NCBI RefSeq assembly: GCF_020360975.1
Contig: NW_025408670.1
Location: 6,758,001-6,822,000, forward strand
Source of the DNA: Hirsutella rhossiliensis
Taxonomy: Eukaryota > Ascomycota > Sordariomycetes > Hypocreales > Ophiocordycipitaceae
Length of the DNA stretch: 64,000 nt
Direction: 5' to 3'
Shown here: in pieces, positions 35,881 through 46,400 of the stretch
How the letters are laid out: each line of letters starts with the position of its first letter
Numbering within the stretch: the stretch's first letter is position 1
Position numbers and translations under genes: made by a program
Notes under the pieces: generated by a model
The model's database searches: none
Seen by the model: the letters and a program-made list of their open reading frames with translations, nothing else
Told to the model about the DNA's origin: nothing

Positions 35881-37348
35881 AAAGGACAACTCCTTGAGCT
35901 CAACAATGAAGGAATATGCAACAACGACAGCTTAACGCAATCTTCAAGGTCAATCCAGACGAAGGCCTTACGAAGAAGATCCAACAAGCCTACGATAAGG
36001 TTGATTGGGAACCACTTCCAGTTGTTTGGGAAGATGGCCTGGCAAAGCATCAAGGAAAGATCTTTGTACCAGAAGAACTTCAGGACGAAGTTATACGCGA
36101 AATTCACGAACACCCGACACACGGACACCAAGGAATCCGGAGGACGATGGAAAGAATTCGACGAATCTACGACTTTCCACGGATGAAGAAACGAATCAGC
36201 GAAACTATCAGAAAATGCGAACTTTGCGCACGAAGCAAAGCTGAACGACACAAGCCATACGGAGAATTACAACCACTACCAGTACCAGAAAACCATGGAT
36301 TCAATAGCTTTCGACCATGTCACGAAGCTACCACTGTCAAAAGAACCCATGACCAACGTCAAGTACGACAGCATATTCGTCATTACCGACAGATTGACGA
36401 AGTACGGATACTTCTTGCCGTACAAAGAAGCAAGCAATGCAGAAGAGCTAGCATATGTGTTCCTACGAACTATTGTCAGCAATCACGGACTACCGAACGA
36501 GATTGTCTCTGACAGAGGAAGCACATTTGTGGCCAAGTTTTGGCAAGCTCTCATGGCACAATTGGGGACGAAACATAAGCTCAGCACAGCTTATCACCCA
36601 CAAACAGATGGACAAACAGAACGACTCAACCAAACGCTTGAACAATATTTACGATGCTACATCAGCTACGAACAAAACGATTGGGTTAAATGGCTACCGA
36701 CGGCACAACTAGCTTACAACAGCTCAGTCACAGAGACAACCAAGCTCTCACCAGCATACGCCAATTACGGATACAACCCAGAAGCATTCAAGGTCACTCG
36801 ACAAGGACCACAAGCGGAACGAGCGATACTGCAAGCAGATCAGCTACGAAAATTGCATGAAGAAATGCAACAAGAACTTCAATTCGTCAGAGAACGAATG
36901 TCCACTCACTACAATCGGAAAAGATTGCAGGGACCAATCTTTCGAGAGGAGACATGGTCTACCTCGTACGACGAAACATCAAAACAAAACGACCAAGCAA
37001 CAAATTGGATTTCAAGAAACTTGGACCGTTCAAAGTCAAGAAAACCATTTCAAAAGTCAACTACGAACTTTCGCTACCAACAACAATGCGGATACACCCG
37101 ATATTTCATATCTCATTATTGGAACCAGCACCACGAAACGCCAAACCACAGGAAAAATCGAAGTCGACGACGATCAAGAATACGAAGCAGAACAAATACT
37201 GGACACAAGAAAACAAGGTCAGCAACAGGAATACCTTGTAAAATGGAAAGGATACGGACCTGAGGAAAACACATGGGAACCCACCAAGCACCTGACCCAT
37301 TGTGGTTCGCTTCTCCGACAATTCAATCAACAAAGATCAACCTCCTGA
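35880..37348 (+). pseudogene. Gypsy-2 integrase with C-terminal chromodomain (frameshifted)
   Basis: HHCC domain (THGHQG...CELCARSK) at about 36100-36240. After a shift near 36290 the catalytic core continues with VITDRLTKYGYF, IVSDRGSTF and AYHPQTDGQTERLNQ (about 36380-36630), containing the DDE residues. After further shifts near 36950 and 37140 the chromodomain reads YEAEQILDTR...YLVKWKGYGPEENTWEP (about 37180-37290). Chromodomains of fungal gypsy elements bind H3K9-methylated nucleosomes and steer integration to heterochromatin, consistent with this copy landing in RIPed DNA. Pol stops at 37346-37348, overlapping the antisense ORF tail to tail. Confidence 0.88.
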
Positions 37349-37834
37349 CGAAATGGGATTTTCCGGCGCCGACGAATCCCCGAGCAACCCAAATTGGGCT
37401 AAGACAGAAGGAGACAACGACACCTGGGAGTACAAAGAATCCCAATCCTCGACGAAGTCCGAGGGTAACCGATCGTCGTGAGGGGAAGGCGGCCGCGCCT
37501 CCTCCACTCGTTGCCGCTCCTTCTCCGCCTCTTCTTTCTCGACACGTTCCAGCTCCTCAACGTTATCGATCCCACGGGAGACCGCCCGCATCATCTTTTC
37601 AAACCATAATTTCTTTTGTTTTCGAAGGCGCAGAACCTTTTCCTCGGCCTCCTCAAGCTCGCGTTCGAGCTTGATGTGTTGATTTGCAATATTTCGAAGC
37701 TGTGCCGGCGATACCCCTTGGACGTCGCAGCGGGGAAGGTGAAGGCGCACGCATTCGACACAGCGATCAGAATCCGAAGACGACACCTGGCATTCCCGGA
37801 GTCCGCGACGCTCGCAAGCCGAGCAAGAAGGCAT
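37337..37834 (-). CDS. Antisense ORF in gypsy-2: Zn2Cys6-like cysteine cluster plus coiled coil (165 aa)
   Basis: Continuous 165-codon ORF on the strand opposite to gag-pol, between the chromodomain end and the 3' LTR; its stop overlaps the end of pol by about 12 bases. Cysteines at residues 4, 7, 15, 25, 28 and 36 give C-x2-C-x7-C-x9-C-x2-C-x7-C, very close to the fungal Zn2Cys6 binuclear-cluster consensus (C-x2-C-x6-C-x5-12-C-x2-C-x6-8-C). Residues about 45-115 are a charged heptad-rich coiled coil containing a MMRAVSRGIDN insert. The tail is Ser/Pro and acidic. It is undisrupted while pol in the same element is broken about a dozen times. Roughly 220 bp separate its ATG from the 3' LTR, which could supply an antisense promoter. 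I do not recognise a characterised protein. Confidence 0.65.
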   Translation of the reverse strand: MPSCSACERRGLRECQVSSSDSDRCVECVRLHLPRCDVQGVSPAQLRNIANQHIKLERELEEAEEKVLRLRKQKKLWFEKMMRAVSRGIDNVEELERVEKEEAEKERQRVEEARPPSPHDDRLPSDFVEDWDSLYSQVSLSPSVLAQFGLLGDSSAPENPISSGG

Positions 37835-38036
37835 CGTAAGAATGTCGGGATTCGAAAGGATCGTGGAAAGCAGGACACCACAACGGATGGACGACGAGGC
37901 CTTGGCCCTTTCTTGGAAACACGGTCAGACGGCATGACGGACCATGATGAAGGAAGAAGAAAGGAACGGCACACACTCACGCAGGAAATGACCAGGATAT
38001 GCGACACGGCGGCTAAAGCAGGTCTTGAGGGCAAGA

Positions 38037-38053
38037 CCAAGGAGGAGACCTGA
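38037..38053 (+). other. Polypurine tract of gypsy-2
   Basis: A purine-rich stretch (ccaaggaggagacctga) immediately before the 3' LTR is the expected plus-strand primer site. Gypsy-1 has a related tract before 42944. Confidence 0.55.
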
Positions 38054-38522
38054 TGTTACGACCCGACCAACGGATGTTACGACCCGACCAACGGATGGCC
38101 ATGACACGGGCCAGGGATGACTAACCGCTGAAGGATCACGTGACCATGCGAAAGGTGATCGGTGGATCGCCTTACGATCAAGCGAGCGGTGCTCGACGGA
38201 TCGTTCATCGATCAAGGTGATCACCTCTGTGATCACCTCCAGCACCTCGCGATCAGAGACGGGCAGTTGGGTATATATAGCTGCCCCATTTCACTCCTTT
38301 AGACTAGATAGCTCTTTAGCTTTCAACACAATCATTACGATCCCTATCACGATCTCATCTCTGATTCCGATCACTTGATTACCTGGTTACAGTCTACGGT
38401 CTACGACCTCCGACTCATCACCAACGTGACATACTTATCATTGCTCAGACCACGCCCTGTTGTATCTGCCAACATAAACCCCACGACAGGTTTATCCCTT
38501 GGGAATATCACCGGTCGTCACA
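38054..38522 (+). repeat. Gypsy-2 3' LTR
   Basis: 469 bp, same sequence as the 5' LTR including the terminal 21-bp duplication (38054-38095), apart from one extra G at 38501-38503. Confidence 0.93.
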
Positions 38523-41500
38523 CATACTATCTATAAAAAGGCTATAGCTAGTATAATATAATAAGATCTAAGGATCTATATATAGTAATAGTAAGCTATA
38601 GTAACTAAATAGTATTAAATATTTAAATCGCGTGATATTACGCGTATATACTTTTAAACTATAGTATAATAGGTAATTATATTTTACCTAAAGTCGTTAA
38701 TCGTTACTAACTTATATAGAGATATAAGAAAGATCTATATAAACTTATAAATATTAAAGGAAAGGCCTTTAACTATAATAACGGAATTATTAATATAGAG
38801 ATTAATTACCTTAATATTAATATCTAAGGCTATAATAAATAAGTTAACTTCGATATTATAGATATTAAAGAATATAACTTTATATTAAGGCTTTTATAGC
38901 TATAAAAGAGTAACTTATTAATTAACTAGAAAACTAGCTAGCTATATTAAAATAAAGATATAAGTTTTTAAGACTAATAGATTTAAAAGAAAGTAAAACT
39001 TTATAATAATTTAGCTACTAAATAAGATAAAAAGGATAACCGTTTAAGTAAATTATTATAGGCTTTAGTAATATAAACGAAAATAATAACCGAACTAATA
39101 AATATAATAAAATCGACTAATAAGACCTATATACTAGTTAATATAGCTATATAACCTAGTATCTAATATAAATAAAATAAAGGATATAATATAAAGATTT
39201 AAAGAGTTATTACTATTTTAAGGAAAGACCTTAAATAAATTAATAAAGAGCTTAAGTTAAGAGAAACTAGCTCTTTAAAGAAAGAATAAAGCCTATAAGA
39301 TAGAATAAAGAATATCCCTTACGAATACTAGAAATATAATAAACTCTTTAAGGACGAACTTAAGATAGGGTTAATTAAATATAGCTAATAGGACTATAAA
39401 ATTTATCTTAAGGATAGAATAATACTAATATTTTATAAGATCTATAACTTAAACGAAAGGTAACTATAAACGCTATATAACTACCTTAATAAGAATCTAT
39501 AAAAGGGATATATATATAAACGTTAATATTTAAAGTAAGCTACCTAGTTATATTTATTTTAAAGAAAAACAGTAACCTATAATTAGTTATTAACTATAGA
39601 CGCTTAAACGATATTATAATAAAAGACCGAATACTATTAATATTTATATTAGAACTATAAGATTAACTATATAGTAAAAAATAGTTTATAGCCCTTAACC
39701 TTAAAGGCGCTTATAACTTAATATATATAAAAAAGGGATATAAATAGATAATAGGCTTTAAAACGAAATTTAAACTATTTAAATATCTAGTAATACTATT
39801 TAGACTTATAAATATACTAGCTACCTTTTAATAAATAATTAATAATATCCTATATAAATACTTAGATATCTTTATAGTAGTATACTTAGATAATATCTTA
39901 ATCTTTATAAATACCTTAAAGGAATATAAAGAATACGTCTATAAGGTACTCTATATACTTTAAAATATAAAGTTATTAGTTAAACCAAAGAAAAGTAAGT
40001 TCTATATATAAGAAGTAGACTTCCTTAGATATATAATCTTACTAAGAGAGATATAAATATAATAAGATAAGATTAACTTAGTTAAAAAATAGCTAACGCT
40101 AAAGAATATTAAGGATATATAAAGTTTCCTAGGATTTATAAATTACTACTAACGATTTATTAAAGATTTTAGAAAGATTATAGTACTATTATATAACTTA
40201 ATAAAAAAGGAAAAAGAATTTATATAGGACGATAAAGCTAACGAAGCTTTCGAATATATTAAACCTATAATTATATAAGAACTAGTCTTAACTACCTTTA
40301 ATCTAAAACGAAAAATTAAACTTAAAACTAATATATTAGACTTTACTCTAAGAGTATAAATCGGATAAAAAGATAATAAAGGAAGACTATAACCGATTAT
40401 ATTCTATTTAAAGAAGCTATATAGTATAGAACTTAATTACCTTATTTATAATAAAGAATTCCTTATAATTATTTAAGCTTTTAAGGAATTTTAATATTAA
40501 TTTCTTAGAAGTAAGTATAAAGTTAAGGTTTATATAGATTATAAAAACATCTTATACTTTATAATAATATAATGGTTAAACGAACGATAGATCTAATAGG
40601 CTAAATACTTATTAGAATTTAACTATAAAATAATCTATAAAAAAGGAATAGAAAACGGTCGAGCTAATACCTTTAGTCGATAAAGTAACTATAATATAAA
40701 GGTACTTATAATAAAAGGATAGCTCTTAGAAATTAATAAAAACGGGAACTACTAGTAATAATAGCTAAATATAATATTTAAAGTATAACCTAATAACTTA
40801 GTATACTAAAAGATCTTAAAATAAATAAAAGAATATAAAGTACTAAATAGATATAATATAAAATATTTAGAAGTTTTAATATATAAAAATAAAATCTAGA
40901 TACTATTAAAATTATAAGATAAAGTTATATAAGATATATATAAATATTTAATATATAAATACTAAGGAATCTAAAGAATAATAAAATAAATTAAATAATA
41001 ATATAACTTCTTATAGCTTAAAGAAGTAGTATAATAAGTTATTAAAAATATAAACTTTATATATAAAGTAAAGCTAAATAATATAAACTATATAAAGAAT
41101 TATAACTACTATTAGTATTAAAGAAACTATAGGATTTAATAGCTTTTAACTATATTATAAAGCTATTATTATTAAAAGAACTTATAACTAACGTTAAGTA
41201 TAATAGTATATTTATTATTACTAATAGATTAACGAAGTATAAATACTTTTTACTATATAAAGAAGTAAGTAATATAAAAGAGCTAGTATATATATTCCTA
41301 TAAATAATTATTAGTAATTATAGACTATTAAGTAAGATTATCTTTAATAAAGGAAGTATATTTATAGCTAAGTTTTAGTAAGCTCTTATAGTATAATTAA
41401 GGACGAAATATAAGCTTAGTATAGCTTATTACCCTTAAATAGATAGATAAATAAAACGACTTAACTAAACGCTTAAATAATATTTATAATATTATATTAG

Positions 41501-42943
41501 CTATAAATAAAACGATAAAGTTAAATAGCTACTAATAGTATAACTAGCTTATAATAGCTTAATTATAAAGATAACTAAGCTCTTACTAATATATACTAAT
41601 TATAGATATAACCTAAAAGTATTTAAGGTTACTTAATAAAGACTATAAGTAAAACGAGTAATACTATAAGTAAATTAGCTATAAAAATTATATAAAGAAA
41701 TATAATAAGAACTTTAATTTATTAGGGAATAAATATCTACTTACTATAATCGGAAAAGATTATAGGGACTAATCTTTTAAGAAGGAGATATAGTCTACCT
41801 TATATAACTAAATATTAAAATAAAATAACTAAGTAATAAATTAGATTTTAAGAAACTTAGACTATTTAAGGTTAAGAAAACTATTTTAAAAGTTAACTAC
41901 GAACTTTTACTACTAATAATAATATAGATATACCTAATATTTTATATCTTATTATTAGAACTAGCGCTATAAAACGCTAAACTATAAGAAAAAAAATTAA
42001 AGTTAATAATAATTAAGAATATAAAGTAAAATAAATATTAAATATAAGAAAATAAGGTTAGTAATAAGAATACCTTATTAAGTAAAAGGGATATAGACTA
42101 AAGGAAAATACCTAGGAACTACTTAAGCACTTAACCTACTATAGCTCTTTACTTTAATAATTTTACTAAAAGGTTTAAGAGGGATTAAAGGACTAAGATC
42201 TATAAACTCCTCGCTAATACTAAATAAGGGCTAATTTACCTAGTTAAGAACGCTTAATAATTATAAGTTATTTACTACCTAATACTTATATATATTAAGC
42301 GTAGGTAAAATACTATCCTTAGTATTTACTTCTTAAATACTATAACGAAATAACTTAGAACTCTTTTCCTTTATATAATTCTAAATCTTCTAGATATAAG
42401 CTAAACGATTAATAGTAATAGATATTTATAACTAAAGGTTTATAAGCTATACCTAAAGCTTTAATAAAGCTTCCCTAGCTTCCTCCTTTTTAGAATATAG
42501 CCTATACTACTCCGCTAATAATTTAGTTACTAAAAGAAATATATTAGCTACTACGTATAAAAAGAATTAAAAGATACTTATAAGAAGAGGCTACTAAAAT
42601 ACTATTATAATAAGGACGACTACTAGTAATATAATTATTATAGCGTAAAGAACTTTTAGCTATTTAATAATTTATCTTCTTTACCTTAAAGTATTAAGTA
42701 TATAGTATATTAATAGGATCTCTATTTAAGTTAATATACTTAGTAAGAGTAGCGCGCTTAAAGGCTTTTTAAGAACGATTTTTTAGTATATAACTAGATA
42801 TACTATTAGTAGTATATCCTAAAAAGATAAAGAAATAAAGAACGATATATTTATATATAACGCGATAAGGGTATATTTATATATAGCGGCTAAGGTAGCT
42901 ATAGTAGGTCTTATAGATAAGACTAAAAGGAGGGGAGATATCG
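38523..42943 (+). pseudogene. Gypsy-1 pol relic (protease, RT/RNase H, integrase, tail)
   Basis: Collinear with gypsy-2 pol. The RT box at 39883-39900 reads YLDNIL instead of YLDDIL. The integrase region (about 40950-41750) and chromodomain region (about 42000-42150) are recognisable only by alignment to gypsy-2. The final 800 bases before the 3' LTR diverge from gypsy-2 except near the polypurine tract. Confidence 0.8.
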
Positions 42944-43414
42944 TATTATAACTACGGCTACTAAGCCGTTAACGGTCGACCGCGTTAAGTATATAATATA
43001 GTTTAATAGATAAATAGTTAGCACGACTATTTAATAGATATAAGATTAAGGGGATTATAAAGATCTAAGTAATCTAAGATTAACGAGATTACTATACTTT
43101 ATACGATCTAACGTTAGGGATTATAGCTAGGCTTATAATCTAAGGATAGTCTTTATAAGTATATATAGCTACCTACTTTTACTCCTTTAAATAAATAACT
43201 TTCTAGCTTTTAATATATTATAATTATTACGATCTCTATTACAATCTTATCTTTAATTCTAATTACTTAATTAACTAGTTATAGTCTATAGTCTATAACC
43301 TCTAACTTATTACTAACGTAATATACTTATTATTACTTAGACTACGCCCTATTATATCTATTAATATAAACCCCTTAATAGGTTTATCCTTTAAGAATAA
43401 TACCGGTCGTTATA
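42944..43414 (+). repeat. Gypsy-1 3' LTR (RIPed)
   Basis: 471 bp, starts tattataact and ends gtcgttata; preceded by a purine tract (aaaaggaggggagata). It differs from the 5' LTR mainly at RIP-type positions. Confidence 0.85.
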
Positions 43415-43419
43415 AGTAC

Positions 43420-46400
43420 TTTATTAGCTTATACCTCTTAGTAGCGCTCTTATAGTAGTATACTAAACTTAACTTCCTTTATACTCTTATTTATTTATAA
43501 AACTCCCTTTAAAAGCTTCTTATTTAATTCGTCCTTTTATTTAATATAATTAACCTTAGTATTCTATAAAAGTAAAAGTAAGCTTAAAGAAACCTTATTA
43601 TATATATTACTACCCTTATTATTAGTATCGCTTTAAGCGTTACTACCTTTATTAGCTAGTCTATAATTACTTAAAGGTACTTTATACCTATACCTTCTAT
43701 CTTAGTTAGCGGTAGTTTAACTATAAAGTCTATTAATAGGTATATAAATAGTTAGGACGGCGGTAGTAAGGGCTTTAAGAGTCCCTTTTAAAGTTACCTT
43801 TATATATACCCCCTTTTATATAGTCTATAGTTAGCGACGAGCTACCTTACTATTACCGACTAGCTAAGCTAAAAGAATTCTTAGGCTAGTATCGCTAAGG
43901 TCCCTTTTTTCTTTAAGTATCCTACCGCTATTAAGTTATATATTTACTAAGCTATCTATACTTAAAGTATATTTTATTTTTTAGCCCCCTCTCCTTTACT
44001 ATACTTTAGCTTCCTTAGTACCTATAGCTTTTCTTAAAAGTATAACTATTTCTTAACGTTAATTATATATTTACTTAGCTATACTTTTAGTTATTATTTT
44101 AGTACTAGCGATCTCTCCCCTTTATATACTACTTAGAATACCGCTTAATATTCCTTATCTTTCTTTAGCGCCTTTATTTATTTCTCTTATAGCTCTTAGT
44201 TATTAAATACTAGTATAAGGTTAGCTTATTCCTAGGGTATATTTTAGCCTAAGTTTAAGTTAAGTTTTAGTTAGTTATCGCCCTTATTTACCTCCTCCTT
44301 AGGTTATTTAATAGGCCCCCTTACTTTACTAACGTATACTATTATACTTACCCTTCCTTTACTTACTTATAGCGCTACTACTACCGCCCTATCCTAAGTT
44401 AAGCGTCTTAGTAAGTTAGCGTATTAGCCCTTAGTAAGGACTAAGCGGCCCTATAAGTATATAGTCTTTAGAATTATCTAAACTACCCGCCTTATCTCCC
44501 TTTTATCTATTTCGCCTACTAGCCGATCCTACTTATAATAAAATAGCGTATTAATCACCGCCGCTAGCTTCCTTAGCTAGAACTCTAGTATAAAGTTATA
44601 AGATATAAGCTCTATTACTTATTAGCTTTATCTCTCGTTTAACTTCTTCTTTATTATAAAGTACCTTAGGTTATTATAGTTAGTTAATACTATAAAAGTA
44701 AGTATACTTTAAAGTTTTACTTCTTAAAAGTCTAAGTATTATATAATTATAAGTATCTCCCTATTATAAATTAAGTAGTTATATTTTACTAGGTTTAGTC
44801 TCTTTAAAATGAATCCTACTAAGTATTATATACCGTCCGGCCCTACTTATATTAACACCCCCCTTATTATATATAAAATAGTCTACCTCTAAGTATATTT
44901 TTCTTTTTAGGTTATAGAGTTATAGTACTAAGGCGTTATAAAAGGCGTTCTAGATAAACTTAAACGCTACTTAGTATTTATCTATTTACTTAAAGATCGC
45001 GCCTTTTTTATAAAGGCTATCTAAGTATACTAATACCTTTATATAGAGTAGTATAAAGGCCTAATAGTAGTTCGCGAAGCTAAGGAAGCTCTAGACTCCT
45101 TTTATATTCTAGGGTGCTTACTATATTTATATTACCTAGACCTTCTTTAGATCGTATTAAACCTTACCCCTTACTTATATAATAAAGCCTAGGTACCTAA
45201 CCTCCTTTATTATAAAGTTATACTTCCTTAGGTCTAGTATTAAGCCCGCCTCTTATAGCTTTTAAAGTACCTTTACTACTTTCTCTTAATAGTTTTAAAG
45301 AGACCTTAATAAGTAGATTAAGACGTTATCTATATATACTATAATAAACTTATATAGGTATTCCCTTAGTACCTTATTAATATATTATTAGAAGGTAGCT
45401 AACGTTCTTATTAAGCTAAATAGGTATACCTACTACTTAAATAATCTAAACCTTATTTAAAAGGCTATCTTAAACTTATAGCCCTTTACTATCTAAATCT
45501 TATAGAACGCTACTATAACGTCGAGCTTTATAAACTACTTTACCTTTACGAATATCTATAGTATTTCTATAATTAAGGGTAGCGCGTACCTATCCCTCTT
45601 TATAATTATATTTAAGGCTTAGTAATTATAGTAAAATCGTAAGCGACTATTTAACTTTTAAGTAAAAAGTACTAAGGCCGCGGCTAAGGAGCTATTTAAG
45701 TAGATTAGGTTTACCTTTATTAGCTCGCTTAAGGTCTTCCTTAATACTAAGAGTTCCTTCCTTAATATATTATAGAAGGGTCCTTATAGTAAGGGGGGTT
45801 CTACCCTATCCTTATTTAGTATTAGGTTAATCTTATAGTCTACCCTTAGCCTATATAAGGGTATCTTTAAAGCCTTTTTTAGTATAAAGAAGTCTAAGTA
45901 TATATTTAACGCCTACTTTAGGATATAGTCTACTAGGTCTATTACTATCTTTAGCTAAAGTACTCTCTTTATATCTTTTATTATAATTACTTAAATATTA
46001 ACTACCCTCTACCTTCCCTTATTATCCCTTACCGCCCTCTCCTTTTAATATTCCGCCGCGAATACTACCGCGCTAATAATCCTTGCCCCTTAAATCTATT
46101 CTACCCTCCTTATTTCTTCCGATCTTTATAAGCCTATTTAGATCTTAGCTTTACCATGCTAAATCTAATCCCCCGCTATATTATATATTACCTAGTTCTT
46201 CTTTATCTATAGCCTCCCTAAGAGTACGTTATAGCTTACTATAAGAATATACCCTTATATTCCTATTTTACTGTTATAAAGAAATAACAGGCATAGGGAG
46301 GCTTTATAGAATAAGCTAGTAAAAAGAGGCTCTATAATATAGTCTAAGGGAATAACCCTTAAAAGACAAAGACCTCTACTAGACAACTATACCTTCCTCT

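Larger units (their letters stand above)
30704..38522 (+). mobile_element. Gypsy-2: young Ty3/gypsy chromovirus, 7819 bp, not RIPed
   Basis: LTRs 30704-31171 (468 bp) and 38054-38522 (469 bp) differ by a single G in a run (GG at 31151-31152, GGG at 38501-38503). Ends are TGTTACGACC and GGTCGTCACA. Perfect target duplication catac at 30699-30703 and 38523-38527, inside gypsy-1. Order: gag with zinc knuckle, a Cys/His-motif linker, aspartic protease, RT, RNase H, integrase with HHCC and DDE motifs, and a C-terminal chromodomain, which defines a chromovirus. Beyond pol lies an antisense ORF (37337-37834). The pol frames are interrupted at a dozen or so places by one-base changes, several of which are contractions relative to gypsy-1. 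Confidence 0.95.
21526..43414 (+). mobile_element. Gypsy-1: RIPed Ty3/gypsy chromovirus-type element, split by two younger insertions
   Basis: Parts: 5' LTR 21526-21991, internal segments 21992-23756, 29929-30703 and 38523-42943, 3' LTR 42944-43414. Removing the inserted copia (23757-29928) and gypsy-2 (30704-38522), each with one copy of its target duplication, leaves about 7.9 kb, the same size as gypsy-2. The internal region aligns base for base with gypsy-2 apart from RIP transitions. A candidate target duplication is aatac/agtac at the outer edges (one RIP difference; register uncertain by one base). All ORFs are destroyed: the gag zinc knuckle near 22890-22945 has Cys turned to Tyr, and the RT catalytic doublet near 39889-39894 reads Asp-Asn. 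It shares R-U5 with gypsy-2 but its U3 is not the same sequence. Confidence 0.9.

Noticed and set aside
31235..37348. Programmed ribosomal frameshifting as the reason for multiple gypsy-2 frames
   Set aside because: Around a dozen shifts are needed, and the three compared with gypsy-1 are base losses in short runs; programmed shifting would use one conserved site between gag and pol.
37925..38245. 106-codon minus-strand ORF across the gypsy-2 3' LTR
   Set aside because: Mostly LTR sequence; the same ORF appears at 30671-30895 only because the LTR is repeated.
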